DNA of 64,000 nt from Hymenobacter nitidus (GTDB taxonomy: Bacteria; Bacteroidota; Bacteroidia; Cytophagales; Hymenobacteraceae), in NCBI RefSeq assembly GCF_020447315.1, contig NZ_JAJADQ010000011.1:124001-188000 (forward strand), written 5' to 3'. Numbering within the stretch: position 1 is the stretch's first letter; each line of letters starts with the position of its first letter. A model generated the notes under the pieces. It did not search any database. It worked only from the letters and a program-made list of their open reading frames with translations, and was not told the DNA's origin. The position numbers and the translations under genes were made by a program. This document shows, one piece after another, positions 9,801 to 17,526 of this stretch.

Positions 9801-10127
9801 GTCCAGCCGCTGGTTCTGACCCAGCGTCAGGAAAATGCCTTCCCGGTTCGTGTCCTTGTAACCAATAAAGGTTACGCGCACCGTGTAAGGGCCTCCTACA
9901 CGCATGTTGGGAATGTTGAAGCGTCCTTCCGAGTTGGTCGGAGCCACGTACTGGGTGTTGGTCGGAGTGTGCACCGCAATGACGGTAGCTCCGGGCAACC
10001 CTGCGCCAGCCTTATCGGTAATAATACCGGTCATGGCCGAAGTCGTTGTACCCTGACTCCACGCCCCTGGGGCTGACAACAGCGTCAACACCAGCAAGAG
10101 TAAGAGGCGTAAACGTGAATGTTTCAT
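6864..10127 (-). CDS. TonB-dependent receptor, Oar/CarboxypepD_reg-like
   Basis: An outer-membrane receptor of 1087 residues. Residues 1-25 are a signal peptide ending in AWSQ. Residues about 30-115 form a carboxypeptidase-regulatory-like beta-sandwich (ITDKAGAGLPGATVIAV, then RVTFIGYKD). Residues about 140-240 form the plug (GGRNGRFNNIQIDGASNND, then GGAINAVTRSG). The remainder is the beta-barrel, ending in the aromatic outer-membrane signature FGVRYLF. The plug and length match the Oar-like receptors common in Bacteroidota rather than SusC with its LNVKG-type plug. The substrate is unknown. It is first in a two-gene unit with the DUF4397 lipoprotein, and a -7 box lies at 10177-10184. Confidence 0.94.
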   Translation of the reverse strand: MKHSRLRLLLLLVLTLLSAPGAWSQGTTTSAMTGIITDKAGAGLPGATVIAVHTPTNTQYVAPTNSEGRFNIPNMRVGGPYTVRVTFIGYKDTNREGIFLTLGQNQRLDINLSEATTELAGVTVSGKQDPTLNSQRSGAATNVQREQIERLPTLSRSFQDFTRLTPQANGNSLGGRNGRFNNIQIDGASNNDLFGLGNSGAPGGQAGTNPISLDAIQEFQVVLSPYDVRQGRFSGGAINAVTRSGTNDFSGSVFAFGRNENTAGKSVTPDASGNRTKLAEFYDYQTGFRLGGPIIKDKLFFFVNGEITRRSAPVLFRAGAPGETGTDVVGFVNSDQLQQIQNKLAEYGYDAGGFGDVNAETRSNKAFARLDWNISQNHQLTLRHNFVDALDDNISRGTTNFRFGNNAYQFLSKTNSTVMELKSRFGSRYANNLLVGYSRIRDSRQTKGALFPSITISVGNGTVSAGSEVSSTQNRLSQDVLEITDNFNVFAGKHVLTVGTNNEIFRFDNLFVQRTEGSYDWPSLNAFLTNDVAATNFRYRQNFALPGGKPTAKFGAAQFGAYVQDEYNVTDNFRVTTGVRFDLPVYFDKPSYNYKVDSTFATANAQTDAYDVRTNRLPKSRLQVSPRIGFNWDVRKDQTFQLRGGVGMFTGRPAYVWISNQYGGTGVDFSNYDSQTAGNNVPSSGFGLSSNYNNLVGQVRNLNSRAAKGSVAVTAKDFKNPQLIRTNFAVDYRLPLGIVGTLEGIYSKTLNDVLPQDINLVNPTGVLLGDGRPVYPTGTNNATQGANRYRNSKDFNSVFLLTNTSKGYQYSLTAELKKQVTTDLFASAAYTYGQSRDVYSGSSSTAQSIWEFNPHVAGPNNLPLSYSNFDLRHRVIGSFSYRKAYAEHFATTISAFYNGQSGAPFSYSYYGTDLNGDGGTATGNSNDLIYIPRNQSEIVLITDGPNDRRSVDQIWSELNSFIENDDYLREHRGEYAARNGARTPWQHRIDVRLLQDFYTTIGSKQHTIQLSVDVLNFGNLLNKDWGRDYFVSNQNYGLLRYQGLEGGSTGRPQFSYGTGTSATPKEAYQVSQITSRWQAQFGVRYLF

Positions 10128-10176
10128 AAATGGGTAAATAGGTGAAAAAAGAGGAAGCTTAAAGTGAAAGGGAATG

Positions 10177-10184
10177 CAAAAGTA
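10177..10184 (-). promoter_or_regulatory. -7 promoter box for the TonB receptor
   Basis: TACTTTTG on the minus strand matches the Bacteroidota TAnnTTTG -7 consensus. It is 49 bases upstream of the receptor start codon. A well-spaced -33 TTG box is not obvious. Confidence 0.5.
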
Positions 10185-10277
10185 CGGACGTTTTTTACCG
10201 GGTTCGTTATCAAATCTTTGTCTTTCTCCTCAACCGGCAGGCTCTGGCTATTTCGACCGCAAAGGTAAGGGGGAAAT

Positions 10278-10949
10278 TCACAATACCGGCCTCACCGCCT
10301 TGATAAAGCGACTAAGATAATAGTCACTTTCCAAGCTATTCTCTACGACACCTAACGAGCTGGAAGAGTGGATGAACTGTACGCTTTCCGGGCTGGCTTC
10401 CGTCACCAGGCCCACGTGCGTGATAGTTGCGCTGCCAGGTGAAGCTCCGAAAAATACCAAATCGCCGGCTCGTAAGTCTTGTGGTTTTACCGGGGTTCCC
10501 CACACGGCCTGCTCGTTGGAAGAGCGCGGAATTTGCACGTCGATGGCGGCAAACGCGGCGCATAGCAGCCCCGAGCAATCCATGCCCAGGCGCGTGGTTC
10601 CACCATACTTATACGGGGTGCCTTCGTAGGAGCGGGCGGCTTCAATAACGGTCGCCAAATCCTTGGACACGGTAGCGGCACTGCTGCGGCGCTTCACCAC
10701 TACTTTGGACTTGCCCACGGGCGAAGCTGTCTTGGATTTGGCTTTCGCGACTGGCCTAGCGCCGCGCCGCCGCCGCTCTTCCGCTTTCATGCGGGCCATG
10801 TCCCGGGCCGAATAATACCGGCCGTTGCGCTGGTTGAGCTTGCGGGAGCTTCCGCAGCCAGCCAACAACACTAAGATACTAAGCAGTACTATCGGCCACC
10901 AAACCAAGCGTTGGTGCGAATAATGTACCTTCGTAAGGTGTTCCCGCAT
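10278..10949 (-). CDS. NlpC/P60 family lipoprotein peptidase
   Basis: A protein of 223 residues starting at the ATG at 10949. A start nine codons upstream is possible, but it would lie ahead of the -7 box at 10955-10962. A lipoprotein signal ends in VLLAGC-GSS. A basic linker (RRRRGARPVAKAKSK) follows, then a C-terminal C40 peptidase domain with the catalytic cysteine in GMDCSGLLC and histidine in ITHVGLV; FIHSSSS follows. The family cuts peptidoglycan stem peptides, usually the gamma-D-Glu to diamino acid bond. It should act in the periplasm at the inner face of the outer membrane. It is divergent from the FAD oxidase, with 41 bases between starts. Confidence 0.9.
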   Translation of the reverse strand: MREHLTKVHYSHQRLVWWPIVLLSILVLLAGCGSSRKLNQRNGRYYSARDMARMKAEERRRRGARPVAKAKSKTASPVGKSKVVVKRRSSAATVSKDLATVIEAARSYEGTPYKYGGTTRLGMDCSGLLCAAFAAIDVQIPRSSNEQAVWGTPVKPQDLRAGDLVFFGASPGSATITHVGLVTEASPESVQFIHSSSSLGVVENSLESDYYLSRFIKAVRPVL

Positions 10950-10954
10950 CGGGA

Positions 10955-10962
10955 CAAAGATA
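10955..10962 (-). promoter_or_regulatory. -7 box directly before the NlpC/P60 start
   Basis: TATCTTTG on the minus strand matches TAnnTTTG and ends 6 bases before the ATG at 10949. Transcription from it would begin at or next to the start codon, giving an almost leaderless message. It decides in favour of the 10949 start. Confidence 0.5.
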
Positions 10963-10990
10963 CGCGAATCGCTCATTCTGCCTTCTATAT

Positions 10991-12400
10991 ATGAATTTTC
11001 AACCCCTGACTCCCGCCCTGGTGGCTGCTTTCGAGCAAATCGTGGGCGAAGCGTATGTGCTTACTGCTCAGCGCGTCGAAGCGGATGTGTACGCCGACTA
11101 TGGCCGCGACCATACCGAGGATTTGCATTTTGCCCCAGATGTTGTACTCCGGCCCGCCAACGCCGAGCAGATCAGCAAAATTGTCCGGCTGTGCCACGAG
11201 AACTTCGTGCCAGTTACGGCCCGGGGTGCCGGTACGGGCCTGAGTGGGGGCGCTCTGCCTATCCACAACGGCGTCGTTATCCTGACCGACCGGCTTAACC
11301 GCATCGTTGAAATCGACGAGCGAAACCTGCAGGCCACGGTGGAGCCGGGCGTAGTAAATGAGGTGTTCCAGAACGCAGTGAAGGAAGTCGGATTGTTTTA
11401 CCCGCCCGACCCGGCCAGCAAGGGCAGCTGCTTTCTGGGCGGCAACCTCGCCCACAGCAGCGGTGGGCCCAAAGCAGTGAAATACGGCACCACCCGCGAC
11501 TACGTGCTCAATCTGCAGGTAGTGCTGCCCACGGGCGAGATTATCTGGACGGCGGCCAATACTCTTAAGAACTCCACTGGCTATAACCTGACCCAGCTGA
11601 TGGTAGGCTCGGAAGGCACCCTGGGCATTATTACTAAAGTGGTGTTCCGGCTGCTGCCTTACCCGCAGCACAACATTCTGATGCTGGTGCCTTTTCGGCA
11701 AGAGGAGCAGGCCGCCGAAGCCGTATCGGCGGTGTTCCGAGCCGGCGTTATTCCCTCCGGCATGGAGTTTATGGAGCGCGAGGCCATTGCCTGGTCGTCC
11801 GACTACCTGAAAATTCCGCTGAGTCTGCCCGAGGACATCAAGGCCCACCTGCTCATCGAGCTGGACGGGCAGGACATGGACCAGCTCTATAAGGAAGCCG
11901 AGCAGGTATATGGCGTGCTGGAGCGCTACGACGTGGGGGAAATCCTGCTGGCCGACAACGCCACCCAAAAGGACGAGCTGTGGAAAATCCGGCGCAACAT
12001 CGGCAATTCGGTACGCTACAACTCGGTGTATAAGGAAGAGGATACCGTCGTGCCTCGCGCTGAGCTGCCCACGCTGCTCAAGGGCGTGAAGGAAATCGGG
12101 CAGCGCTACGGCTTCAAGAGTGTGTGCTACGGCCACGCCGGCGACGGTAACCTGCACGTAAACATTATCCGCGGCGAGCTGACGGATGAGGAGTGGAACG
12201 TGGGCTTGCGCCAGCCCATTACCGAAATTTTTGAGCTCTGTGTGAAGCTCGGCGGCACCATTAGCGGGGAGCACGGTATTGGGCTAGTACAGAAGGGCTA
12301 CATCGGCATTGCCCTGCACGAAACCAACCTGCAGTTGATGCGCGGCATCAAGAAAGTCTTCGATCCGCACGGCATCCTGAACCCGGGTAAGATCTTTTAA
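10991..12400 (+). CDS. glcD: FAD-linked oxidase, GlcD / D-lactate dehydrogenase type
   Basis: A 469-residue flavoprotein. The N-terminal PCMH-type FAD domain contains the ARGAGTGLSGGALP pyrophosphate-binding motif (about residues 77-90) and FLGGNLAHSSGG. The C-terminal FAD-oxidase domain contains GHAGDGNLHVN and SGEHGIGLVQKG, both family hallmarks. Members oxidise 2-hydroxyacids such as glycolate or D-lactate. No GlcE or GlcF partner is adjacent, so a stand-alone D-lactate or D-2-hydroxyacid dehydrogenase is as likely as glycolate oxidase. It is divergent from the NlpC/P60 gene; a weaker -7-like box (TACCTTCG) lies at 10926. A dispersed repeat and a strong terminator follow. Confidence 0.9.
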   Translation: MNFQPLTPALVAAFEQIVGEAYVLTAQRVEADVYADYGRDHTEDLHFAPDVVLRPANAEQISKIVRLCHENFVPVTARGAGTGLSGGALPIHNGVVILTDRLNRIVEIDERNLQATVEPGVVNEVFQNAVKEVGLFYPPDPASKGSCFLGGNLAHSSGGPKAVKYGTTRDYVLNLQVVLPTGEIIWTAANTLKNSTGYNLTQLMVGSEGTLGIITKVVFRLLPYPQHNILMLVPFRQEEQAAEAVSAVFRAGVIPSGMEFMEREAIAWSSDYLKIPLSLPEDIKAHLLIELDGQDMDQLYKEAEQVYGVLERYDVGEILLADNATQKDELWKIRRNIGNSVRYNSVYKEEDTVVPRAELPTLLKGVKEIGQRYGFKSVCYGHAGDGNLHVNIIRGELTDEEWNVGLRQPITEIFELCVKLGGTISGEHGIGLVQKGYIGIALHETNLQLMRGIKKVFDPHGILNPGKIF

Positions 12401-12405
12401 CCGGC

Positions 12406-12449
12406 ACCACGGATTTGGCGGATTTTTGGGATAGGTCGGATTTTGTGGA
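12406..12449. repeat. CCACGGATT-type dispersed repeat, copy 1
   Basis: A 44-base element starting ACCACGGATTT and ending CGGATTTTGTGGA. It is closely similar to 54458-54502. The ends (CCAC/GTGG) are inverted. It begins 6 bases past the glcD stop and is followed by the gene's hairpin terminator. Confidence 0.65.
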
Positions 12450-12464
12450 AGATTACCCTGAATT

Positions 12465-12502
12465 AACTAAAAAGGCCACCCGAGCGGGTGGCCTTTTTAG
12501 TT
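12465..12502. terminator. Bidirectional terminator after glcD
   Basis: An 18-bp perfect stem (12465-12482 with 12485-12502) with only 2 unpaired central bases. The GGCCACCCG core is flanked by an A-run and a T-run. It serves glcD and probably also the convergent ACBP-like gene. Confidence 0.9.
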
Positions 12503-12587
12503 GTCTTGGCTTTTGCAGATGTAGCGGATTGTGCTGGCGGCTGTGCCATCCATCAAATTCACTTCCGACTAACCCGTGATTCAGAGA

Positions 12588-13118
12588 CTAGCTCTGGTCG
12601 CCTTTGAGCTTGTCTTCGCCGCCGTAAGGGGCGCCGGCCGTAATGTCGCCGTGCAGGCCGCCCTGCGACACACCAGGGCCGCTGTTGGGCTGCTGGGAAG
12701 TCGTGGTATTGTCATTAGCCTCCACTTCGGGGCCCGAAGCGGCATCGGCACCGCCTACCTGAGCGGCCGTGGCGGCCTGGCCGCTGCCAGTGATGATGTT
12801 GGTTTGCTCGCCGATGGGGCCGGCCAACGCATTTACTTTCTCTACGTATTGGCGCTTGGCATCGTCCTCGCTCACGCCTTTGAACTTGCTCCAAGAGTCC
12901 CATTGGGCCTGCGACATGCCGGGCGTGCCGCTGGGGTTGTCGGGTGAGTCGTCGCCCACCACTTCTCCTTTCGTGTCATGGTCGCCTTCGGTGGCCTGCT
13001 TATATAAGCCGTAGAGTTCGGTCATGTGGGCGGCGGCTTTGTCGCCCGGCAGGGTGTCTACGCGCGATACAGCAGCTTCAAACTGCTGTTGTAAATCCAT
13101 TTGCTGCTGAAGATTCAT
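12588..13118 (-). CDS. Acyl-CoA-binding-protein homologue with disordered tail
   Basis: A 176-residue protein whose first roughly 95 residues match the acyl-CoA-binding protein fold: FEAAVSRVDTLPG, then TELYGLYKQATEGD (the central ACBP signature with both ligand-binding tyrosines and the lysine), then QWDSWSKFKGVSEDDAKRQYVEKV. The tyrosine in RQYVEKV corresponds to the late ligand tyrosine. The lysine that normally precedes the tryptophan in helix 3 (AKWDAW) is Gln here. A Gly/Asp/Pro-rich insertion of about 16 residues lies between helices 2 and 3. Residues 100-176 form a low-complexity Gly/Ser/Thr/Asn/Gln tail without structure. ACBPs carry long-chain acyl-CoA esters in the cytoplasm. The protein is acidic with no signal peptide. 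Confidence 0.82.
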   Translation of the reverse strand: MNLQQQMDLQQQFEAAVSRVDTLPGDKAAAHMTELYGLYKQATEGDHDTKGEVVGDDSPDNPSGTPGMSQAQWDSWSKFKGVSEDDAKRQYVEKVNALAGPIGEQTNIITGSGQAATAAQVGGADAASGPEVEANDNTTTSQQPNSGPGVSQGGLHGDITAGAPYGGEDKLKGDQS

Positions 13119-13228
13119 GGGTCAGAAATAGCTAAAGAGTGGAAAAGTAAGTGGGTTTACTAGCATGGCACGGCTTTGGTTGCGGGGGCGCGCCGCTACT
13201 TTTTCAGGACGCAAGTCCGTAGAGTTCG

Positions 13229-13236
13229 TACTTTTG
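13229..13236 (+). promoter_or_regulatory. -7 promoter box for asnB
   Basis: TACTTTTG fits TAnnTTTG and ends 10 bases before the asnB start codon, implying a very short leader. A convincing -33 box was not found. Confidence 0.5.
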
Positions 13237-13246
13237 CCCGCCAATT

Positions 13247-15151
13247 ATGTGTGGAATCACCGGAGTATTCGCTTTTACCGACGCAGGACGCCGTTCGCTG
13301 TCCGCGTTGCATGCCTCAACCGACGCTATTGTTAGCCGTGGGCCTGATTCACAGGGGCATTTTGTGTACGACCGTTGCGGTCTGGGCTTTCGCCGGCTCG
13401 CAATTCTTGACCTGACGGCCGACGGCAACCAGCCGATGACCGACGAGTCGGGCCGCTACACGATTGTCTTTAACGGCGAGATTTTCAACTTCAAGGAGCT
13501 GCGCCAGAAGCTGGTCAAGAAAGGCCACCGTTTCCATTCTCAGACCGATACGGAAGTTATTCTGCAACTCTATATTGCGGAAGGCCGCGGCTTTCTGAAG
13601 AAGCTGAACGGCTTTTTTGGCCTGGCCATCTACGATAAGGAGGAAGATTCCCTGTTCATTGCCCGCGACCGGATGGGGGAGAAGCCCCTGCTGATTTACC
13701 GCGATGAGGACAAGATGTTCTTCGCCTCGGAGATGAAGTCGCTGCTGGCCTTGGGCGTGCCCCGCAAGCTCGATTATGTGGCCCTGAGCCACTATCTGCA
13801 GCTTAACTACATTCCCGGTCCCGCCACGATTTTCAAGGGCGTCAAGAAGCTGCTGCCCGGCCACTACCTCTTTATTAAGGGAGGAAAGGTGGTCAAGAAG
13901 CGCTACTACAAGATTCCGTACGACCCGAAGAAGACGGCCAAAAACAAGCTGACCTACGAGCAGCAGCAGCAAAAGCTGGTTACGCTGCTCGACGATGCTA
14001 CGGCCCGCCGCCTCGTGGCCGACGTGCCGCTGGGCGCTTTCCTGAGCGGTGGCATCGACTCGTCGGTGATTGTGGCCCTGGCCTCGCGCCATACCCAGCA
14101 CCTGAACACGTTCAGCATCGGCTACCGCGACGAGCCCTTCTTCGACGAAACCAAGTATGCCAAGCTGGTGGCCGAGCGCTACAAAACCAACCACACGGTC
14201 TTCTCGCTCACCAACCAGGACCTCTACGACCACATCTTCGATGTGCTCGACTACATCGACGAGCCGTTTGCCGACTCTTCGGCGCTGGCCGTGTATATCC
14301 TGAGCAAGCGCACCCGCGAAAAAGTAACGGTGGCCTTGTCGGGCGACGGTGCCGATGAGATGTTTGCCGGCTACAACAAGCATATGGGCGAGTTCCAGGT
14401 GCGGCAGGGCGGCTTCAAGGCCGAGGCCGTAACGGGCCTGAACCTGCTCTGGGACATTCTGCCCAAGTCGCGCAACTCGTTTTTCGGCAACCGCGTGCGG
14501 CAGTTTCAGCGCTTCTCGCGCGGCATGCTCAGCGGCCCCAAGGACCGCTACTGGGACTGGGCCACGTTCGTGAACGAAAAAGACGCCCGTAACCTGCTCA
14601 GCGCCGATTCGCGCCGCAAAGTAGGCAAGAAGCTCGCCGAGAAGCGCCGTAAGGACGTGTTGCAGAACCTGCACGCCGACGGCGACCTGAACGAGGTGCT
14701 GCTCACCGATATGAACTTGGTGCTGCCCTACGACATGCTGGCCAAGGTAGACCTGATGAGCATGGCCAACTCCCTGGAGGTACGCCCGCCCTTCCTGGAC
14801 CCTAACGTGGTGAACTTTGCCTTTTCTATTCCCGTCGAAAGCAAAATCGACGCGAAAATGAAGAAGAAGATCGTGCAGGATGCTTTCCGGCCCATGCTGC
14901 CCGAGGAATTGTACAAGCGCCCTAAGCACGGTTTTGAGGTGCCGCTGTTGAAGTGGTTCCGCAACGAGCTACGGCCCTTGATTGAGGATGATCTGCTGTC
15001 GGATGGCTTCGTAGAGGCCCAGGGTATTTTCGACGTGGATGCTGTCCGGGCGTTGAAAACCCAGCTGTTTTCGCGCAACCCCGGCGACGTGCACGCCCGC
15101 ATCTGGGCGCTCATCGTGTTTCAGCACTGGTGGAAGCGGCACATGATGTAA
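13247..15151 (+). CDS. asnB: Asparagine synthase-type glutamine amidotransferase
   Basis: A protein of 634 residues starting MCGITGVFAF, with the N-terminal nucleophile Cys2 of class II glutamine amidotransferases. The glutaminase domain (about 1-200) includes NGEIFNFKELR. The synthetase domain carries the pyrophosphate loop LSGGIDSSVIVAL (about residues 266-277) and the ATP-site segment VTVALSGDGADEMFAGY. The C-terminus contains KVDLMSMANSLEVRPPFLD. It transfers glutamine-derived ammonia to an adenylated carboxylate, normally aspartate. It is the first gene of the glycan locus, 49 bases before a GT2, and close to UDP-glucuronate enzymes. Amidation of a uronic acid rather than asparagine synthesis is therefore possible but unproven. 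Confidence 0.93.
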   Translation: MCGITGVFAFTDAGRRSLSALHASTDAIVSRGPDSQGHFVYDRCGLGFRRLAILDLTADGNQPMTDESGRYTIVFNGEIFNFKELRQKLVKKGHRFHSQTDTEVILQLYIAEGRGFLKKLNGFFGLAIYDKEEDSLFIARDRMGEKPLLIYRDEDKMFFASEMKSLLALGVPRKLDYVALSHYLQLNYIPGPATIFKGVKKLLPGHYLFIKGGKVVKKRYYKIPYDPKKTAKNKLTYEQQQQKLVTLLDDATARRLVADVPLGAFLSGGIDSSVIVALASRHTQHLNTFSIGYRDEPFFDETKYAKLVAERYKTNHTVFSLTNQDLYDHIFDVLDYIDEPFADSSALAVYILSKRTREKVTVALSGDGADEMFAGYNKHMGEFQVRQGGFKAEAVTGLNLLWDILPKSRNSFFGNRVRQFQRFSRGMLSGPKDRYWDWATFVNEKDARNLLSADSRRKVGKKLAEKRRKDVLQNLHADGDLNEVLLTDMNLVLPYDMLAKVDLMSMANSLEVRPPFLDPNVVNFAFSIPVESKIDAKMKKKIVQDAFRPMLPEELYKRPKHGFEVPLLKWFRNELRPLIEDDLLSDGFVEAQGIFDVDAVRALKTQLFSRNPGDVHARIWALIVFQHWWKRHMM

Positions 15152-15200
15152 GAGCCGCTTCGTCTCGCTGCCGTTATTCACGCATTGCCCGTCTGATTTG

Positions 15201-15965
15201 ATGATATCACCGCCTACTTCACCTCTTCTGGGTATTCAGTTTCCGCCGCGTACGCTCTCCATCGTTATTCCGGCCTACAACGAAGCACCCACGATTCACC
15301 TGATTCTGGATCAGGTCAGGAAGGTGGAGCTGGCTGGCGGCATGAGCAAGGAAGTCATTATCGTCAATGACTGCTCGCGTGACAACACGGAAGAGGCTAT
15401 TGAGCGGTACGTAGCGGCCAATCCGGATTTTCCCATCCGCTACCTGAAGCACGCCGTGAACCTGGGCAAAGGCGCCGCCCTGCACACCGGCATCCGGGAA
15501 GCTACCGGCGACTACGTGGTTATTCAGGACGCTGATCTGGAGTACGACCCGCAGGAGTACAACCTGCTGCTGAATCCCGTGCTACGCGGCTTCGCCGATG
15601 TGGTATACGGCTCCCGCTTCGTGGGCAGCAACCCGCACCGCATCCTGTTTTTCTGGCACAGCATCGGCAACTACTGGCTGACGATGCTGTCGAATGCCTT
15701 TTCCAACCTGAACCTGACGGATATGGAAACCTGCTACAAGCTGTTCCGGCGAGACATTATTCAGGGGTTGCGGCTGGAAGAGCAGCGCTTTGGCTTCGAG
15801 CCCGAAGTCACGGCGAAAGTCTCCCGCGTGCCCAACGTCCGGATTTATGAGGTCGGTATCAGCTACTTCGGGCGGACTTACGCGGAGGGCAAGAAAATCG
15901 GGTGGCGGGACGGATTCTGGGCCATCTACTGCATTTTCAAATACGGCTTGTTGGCGCGTATCTAA
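15201..15965 (+). CDS. Family 2 glycosyltransferase, polyprenyl-phosphate sugar type
   Basis: A protein of 254 residues from the ATG at 15201; a TTG one codon earlier is less likely. It has a GT-A fold with LSIVIPAYNEAPTI at the start, the nucleotide-sugar DD-type motif in VIIVNDCSRDNT, and IQDADLEYDPQEY as the metal-binding region, all as in dolichol-phosphate-mannose synthase-like enzymes. Compared with GtrB/ArnC relatives there is no C-terminal transmembrane pair. It would transfer a sugar to polyprenyl phosphate or to an acceptor glycan at the inner membrane. It lies 49 bases after asnB. Confidence 0.88.
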   Translation: MISPPTSPLLGIQFPPRTLSIVIPAYNEAPTIHLILDQVRKVELAGGMSKEVIIVNDCSRDNTEEAIERYVAANPDFPIRYLKHAVNLGKGAALHTGIREATGDYVVIQDADLEYDPQEYNLLLNPVLRGFADVVYGSRFVGSNPHRILFFWHSIGNYWLTMLSNAFSNLNLTDMETCYKLFRRDIIQGLRLEEQRFGFEPEVTAKVSRVPNVRIYEVGISYFGRTYAEGKKIGWRDGFWAIYCIFKYGLLARI

Positions 15966-16116
15966 AGCCTAAACATCCTGGCTAGCGCAACGTTAGCTGG
16001 TTTTTTCAGTAAACTCGCCCGCTGTTAGCTTCGGCTGCAGCTTTGGTAATCAACTCTCCCTCGTTACAGCGAGCCCCAGACTTTTAACCGAATATCTCTC
16101 TCCAAACACAACATAT

Positions 16117-17457
16117 ATGAAAATCGCAGTAGTAGGTACCGGCTACGTAGGGCTGGTTACTGGCACATGCTTCGCCGAGGTCGGGATTGACGTCACCTGC
16201 ATCGACATCGACCAGAAGAAAATCGACAACCTGCACAAGGGAATTCTGCCGATTTACGAGCCCGGTCTCGAGGAAATGGTGAGCCGCAACGTGGAGAAAG
16301 GTCGTCTGCACTTCTCAACCAGCCTCGCCGAGGGCATCAAGGATGCCGACGTGGCCTTTATTGCCGTGGGCACGCCTCCCGGCGAAGATGGCTCGGCCGA
16401 CCTGAAGTACGTGCTGGCCGTAGCCCGCGGTATTGGCGAAAACATGAACAACTACGGCGTTATCGTGACCAAGAGCACGGTGCCCGTAGGCACGGCCGCC
16501 AAGGTGCGCGCCGAAATCGAGCAGGCCCTGGCCAAGCGCGGAGCCGACATTGAGTTCGACGTAGCTTCCAACCCCGAGTTCCTGAAGGAAGGCGCCGCCA
16601 TCGACGACTTCCTCAAGCCCGACCGTATCGTGGTGGGTGTAGCTTCGACCCGTGCCGAGGAGGTGATGAGCAAGCTCTACAAGCCTTTCCTGCTCAACGG
16701 CCACCCGATTATCTTCATGGATATCCCGTCGGCCGAAATGACGAAATATGCCGCCAACTCGATGCTGGCGACCAAGATTTCGTTTATGAACGACATTGCC
16801 AACCTGTGCGAAATCATGGGTGCTGATGTAAACATGGTGCGCAAGGGCATTGGCTCCGACGCCCGTATCGGTACCAAGTTCATCTACCCCGGCATCGGCT
16901 ACGGTGGCTCCTGCTTCCCCAAAGACGTGAAGGCCCTGATCAAGACGGCTTCCGAGAACGGCTACGAAATGCAGGTTCTGAAGGCCGTGGAAAGCGTGAA
17001 TGACGCCCAGAAAGAGGTGCTGTTCGACAAAGTATACAAGCACTTTGGAGGAGAGCTGAAAGGCAAGAAGATGGCCGTTTGGGGTCTGTCGTTCAAGCCC
17101 AAGACCGACGACATGCGCGAGGCTCCCTCCCTGGTTATCATCGACAAGCTGCTCGACGCCGGCTGCACCGTTTCGGCCTACGACCCAGTGGCTATGGAAG
17201 AAGCCAAGCACACGCTCGGTGACCGTATTACCTACGCCAAGGATGAATTCGCCGCTATTATCGACGCCGACGCTTTGCTGGTGGTAACCGAGTGGCCCGA
17301 TTTCCGCTCGCCCAACTTCGAAGTGGTAGCGCGTCTGATGAAGCAGAAAGCCATTTTTGACGGTCGTAACATCTACGACGCCAAGGAGCTGCACGAAGCG
17401 GGCTTCACCTACCACTGCATCGGTATTCGCACCGACCATAAAGAGCCCGTTGCCTAA
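16117..17457 (+). CDS. ugd: UDP-glucose 6-dehydrogenase
   Basis: A 446-residue NAD-dependent enzyme oxidising UDP-glucose to UDP-glucuronate. The N-terminal Rossmann motif is MKIAVVGTGYVGLVTG. The central part carries NPEFLKEGAAIDDFLKPDR, a hallmark of the family. The catalytic cysteine lies in YGGSCFPKDVKAL (about residues 267-279). The C-terminal UDP-binding domain contains WGLSFKPKTDDMREAPS. The product is the substrate of the next gene, 69 bases away, so the two form a UDP-xylose pathway. About 150 bases upstream (15966-16116) hold no gene and probably contain the promoter. Confidence 0.96.
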   Translation: MKIAVVGTGYVGLVTGTCFAEVGIDVTCIDIDQKKIDNLHKGILPIYEPGLEEMVSRNVEKGRLHFSTSLAEGIKDADVAFIAVGTPPGEDGSADLKYVLAVARGIGENMNNYGVIVTKSTVPVGTAAKVRAEIEQALAKRGADIEFDVASNPEFLKEGAAIDDFLKPDRIVVGVASTRAEEVMSKLYKPFLLNGHPIIFMDIPSAEMTKYAANSMLATKISFMNDIANLCEIMGADVNMVRKGIGSDARIGTKFIYPGIGYGGSCFPKDVKALIKTASENGYEMQVLKAVESVNDAQKEVLFDKVYKHFGGELKGKKMAVWGLSFKPKTDDMREAPSLVIIDKLLDAGCTVSAYDPVAMEEAKHTLGDRITYAKDEFAAIIDADALLVVTEWPDFRSPNFEVVARLMKQKAIFDGRNIYDAKELHEAGFTYHCIGIRTDHKEPVA

Positions 17458-17526
17458 TTCTGCGGCAGCTTCAGCTTATATCTCATCACGCGCCCGGCCG
17501 TAGGGTCGGGCGCCAATTGCTACCAA

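Noticed and set aside
10985..12274. 429-codon minus-strand frame
   Set aside because: It is a shadow of glcD, whose plus-strand product carries complete family motifs.
13349..14929. 526-codon minus-strand frame
   Set aside because: It is antisense to asnB; the composition (Val/Gln/His/Gly-rich, no motifs) is typical of a shadow frame.
16315..17439. 374-codon minus-strand frame
   Set aside because: It is antisense to ugd, with no recognisable domain.
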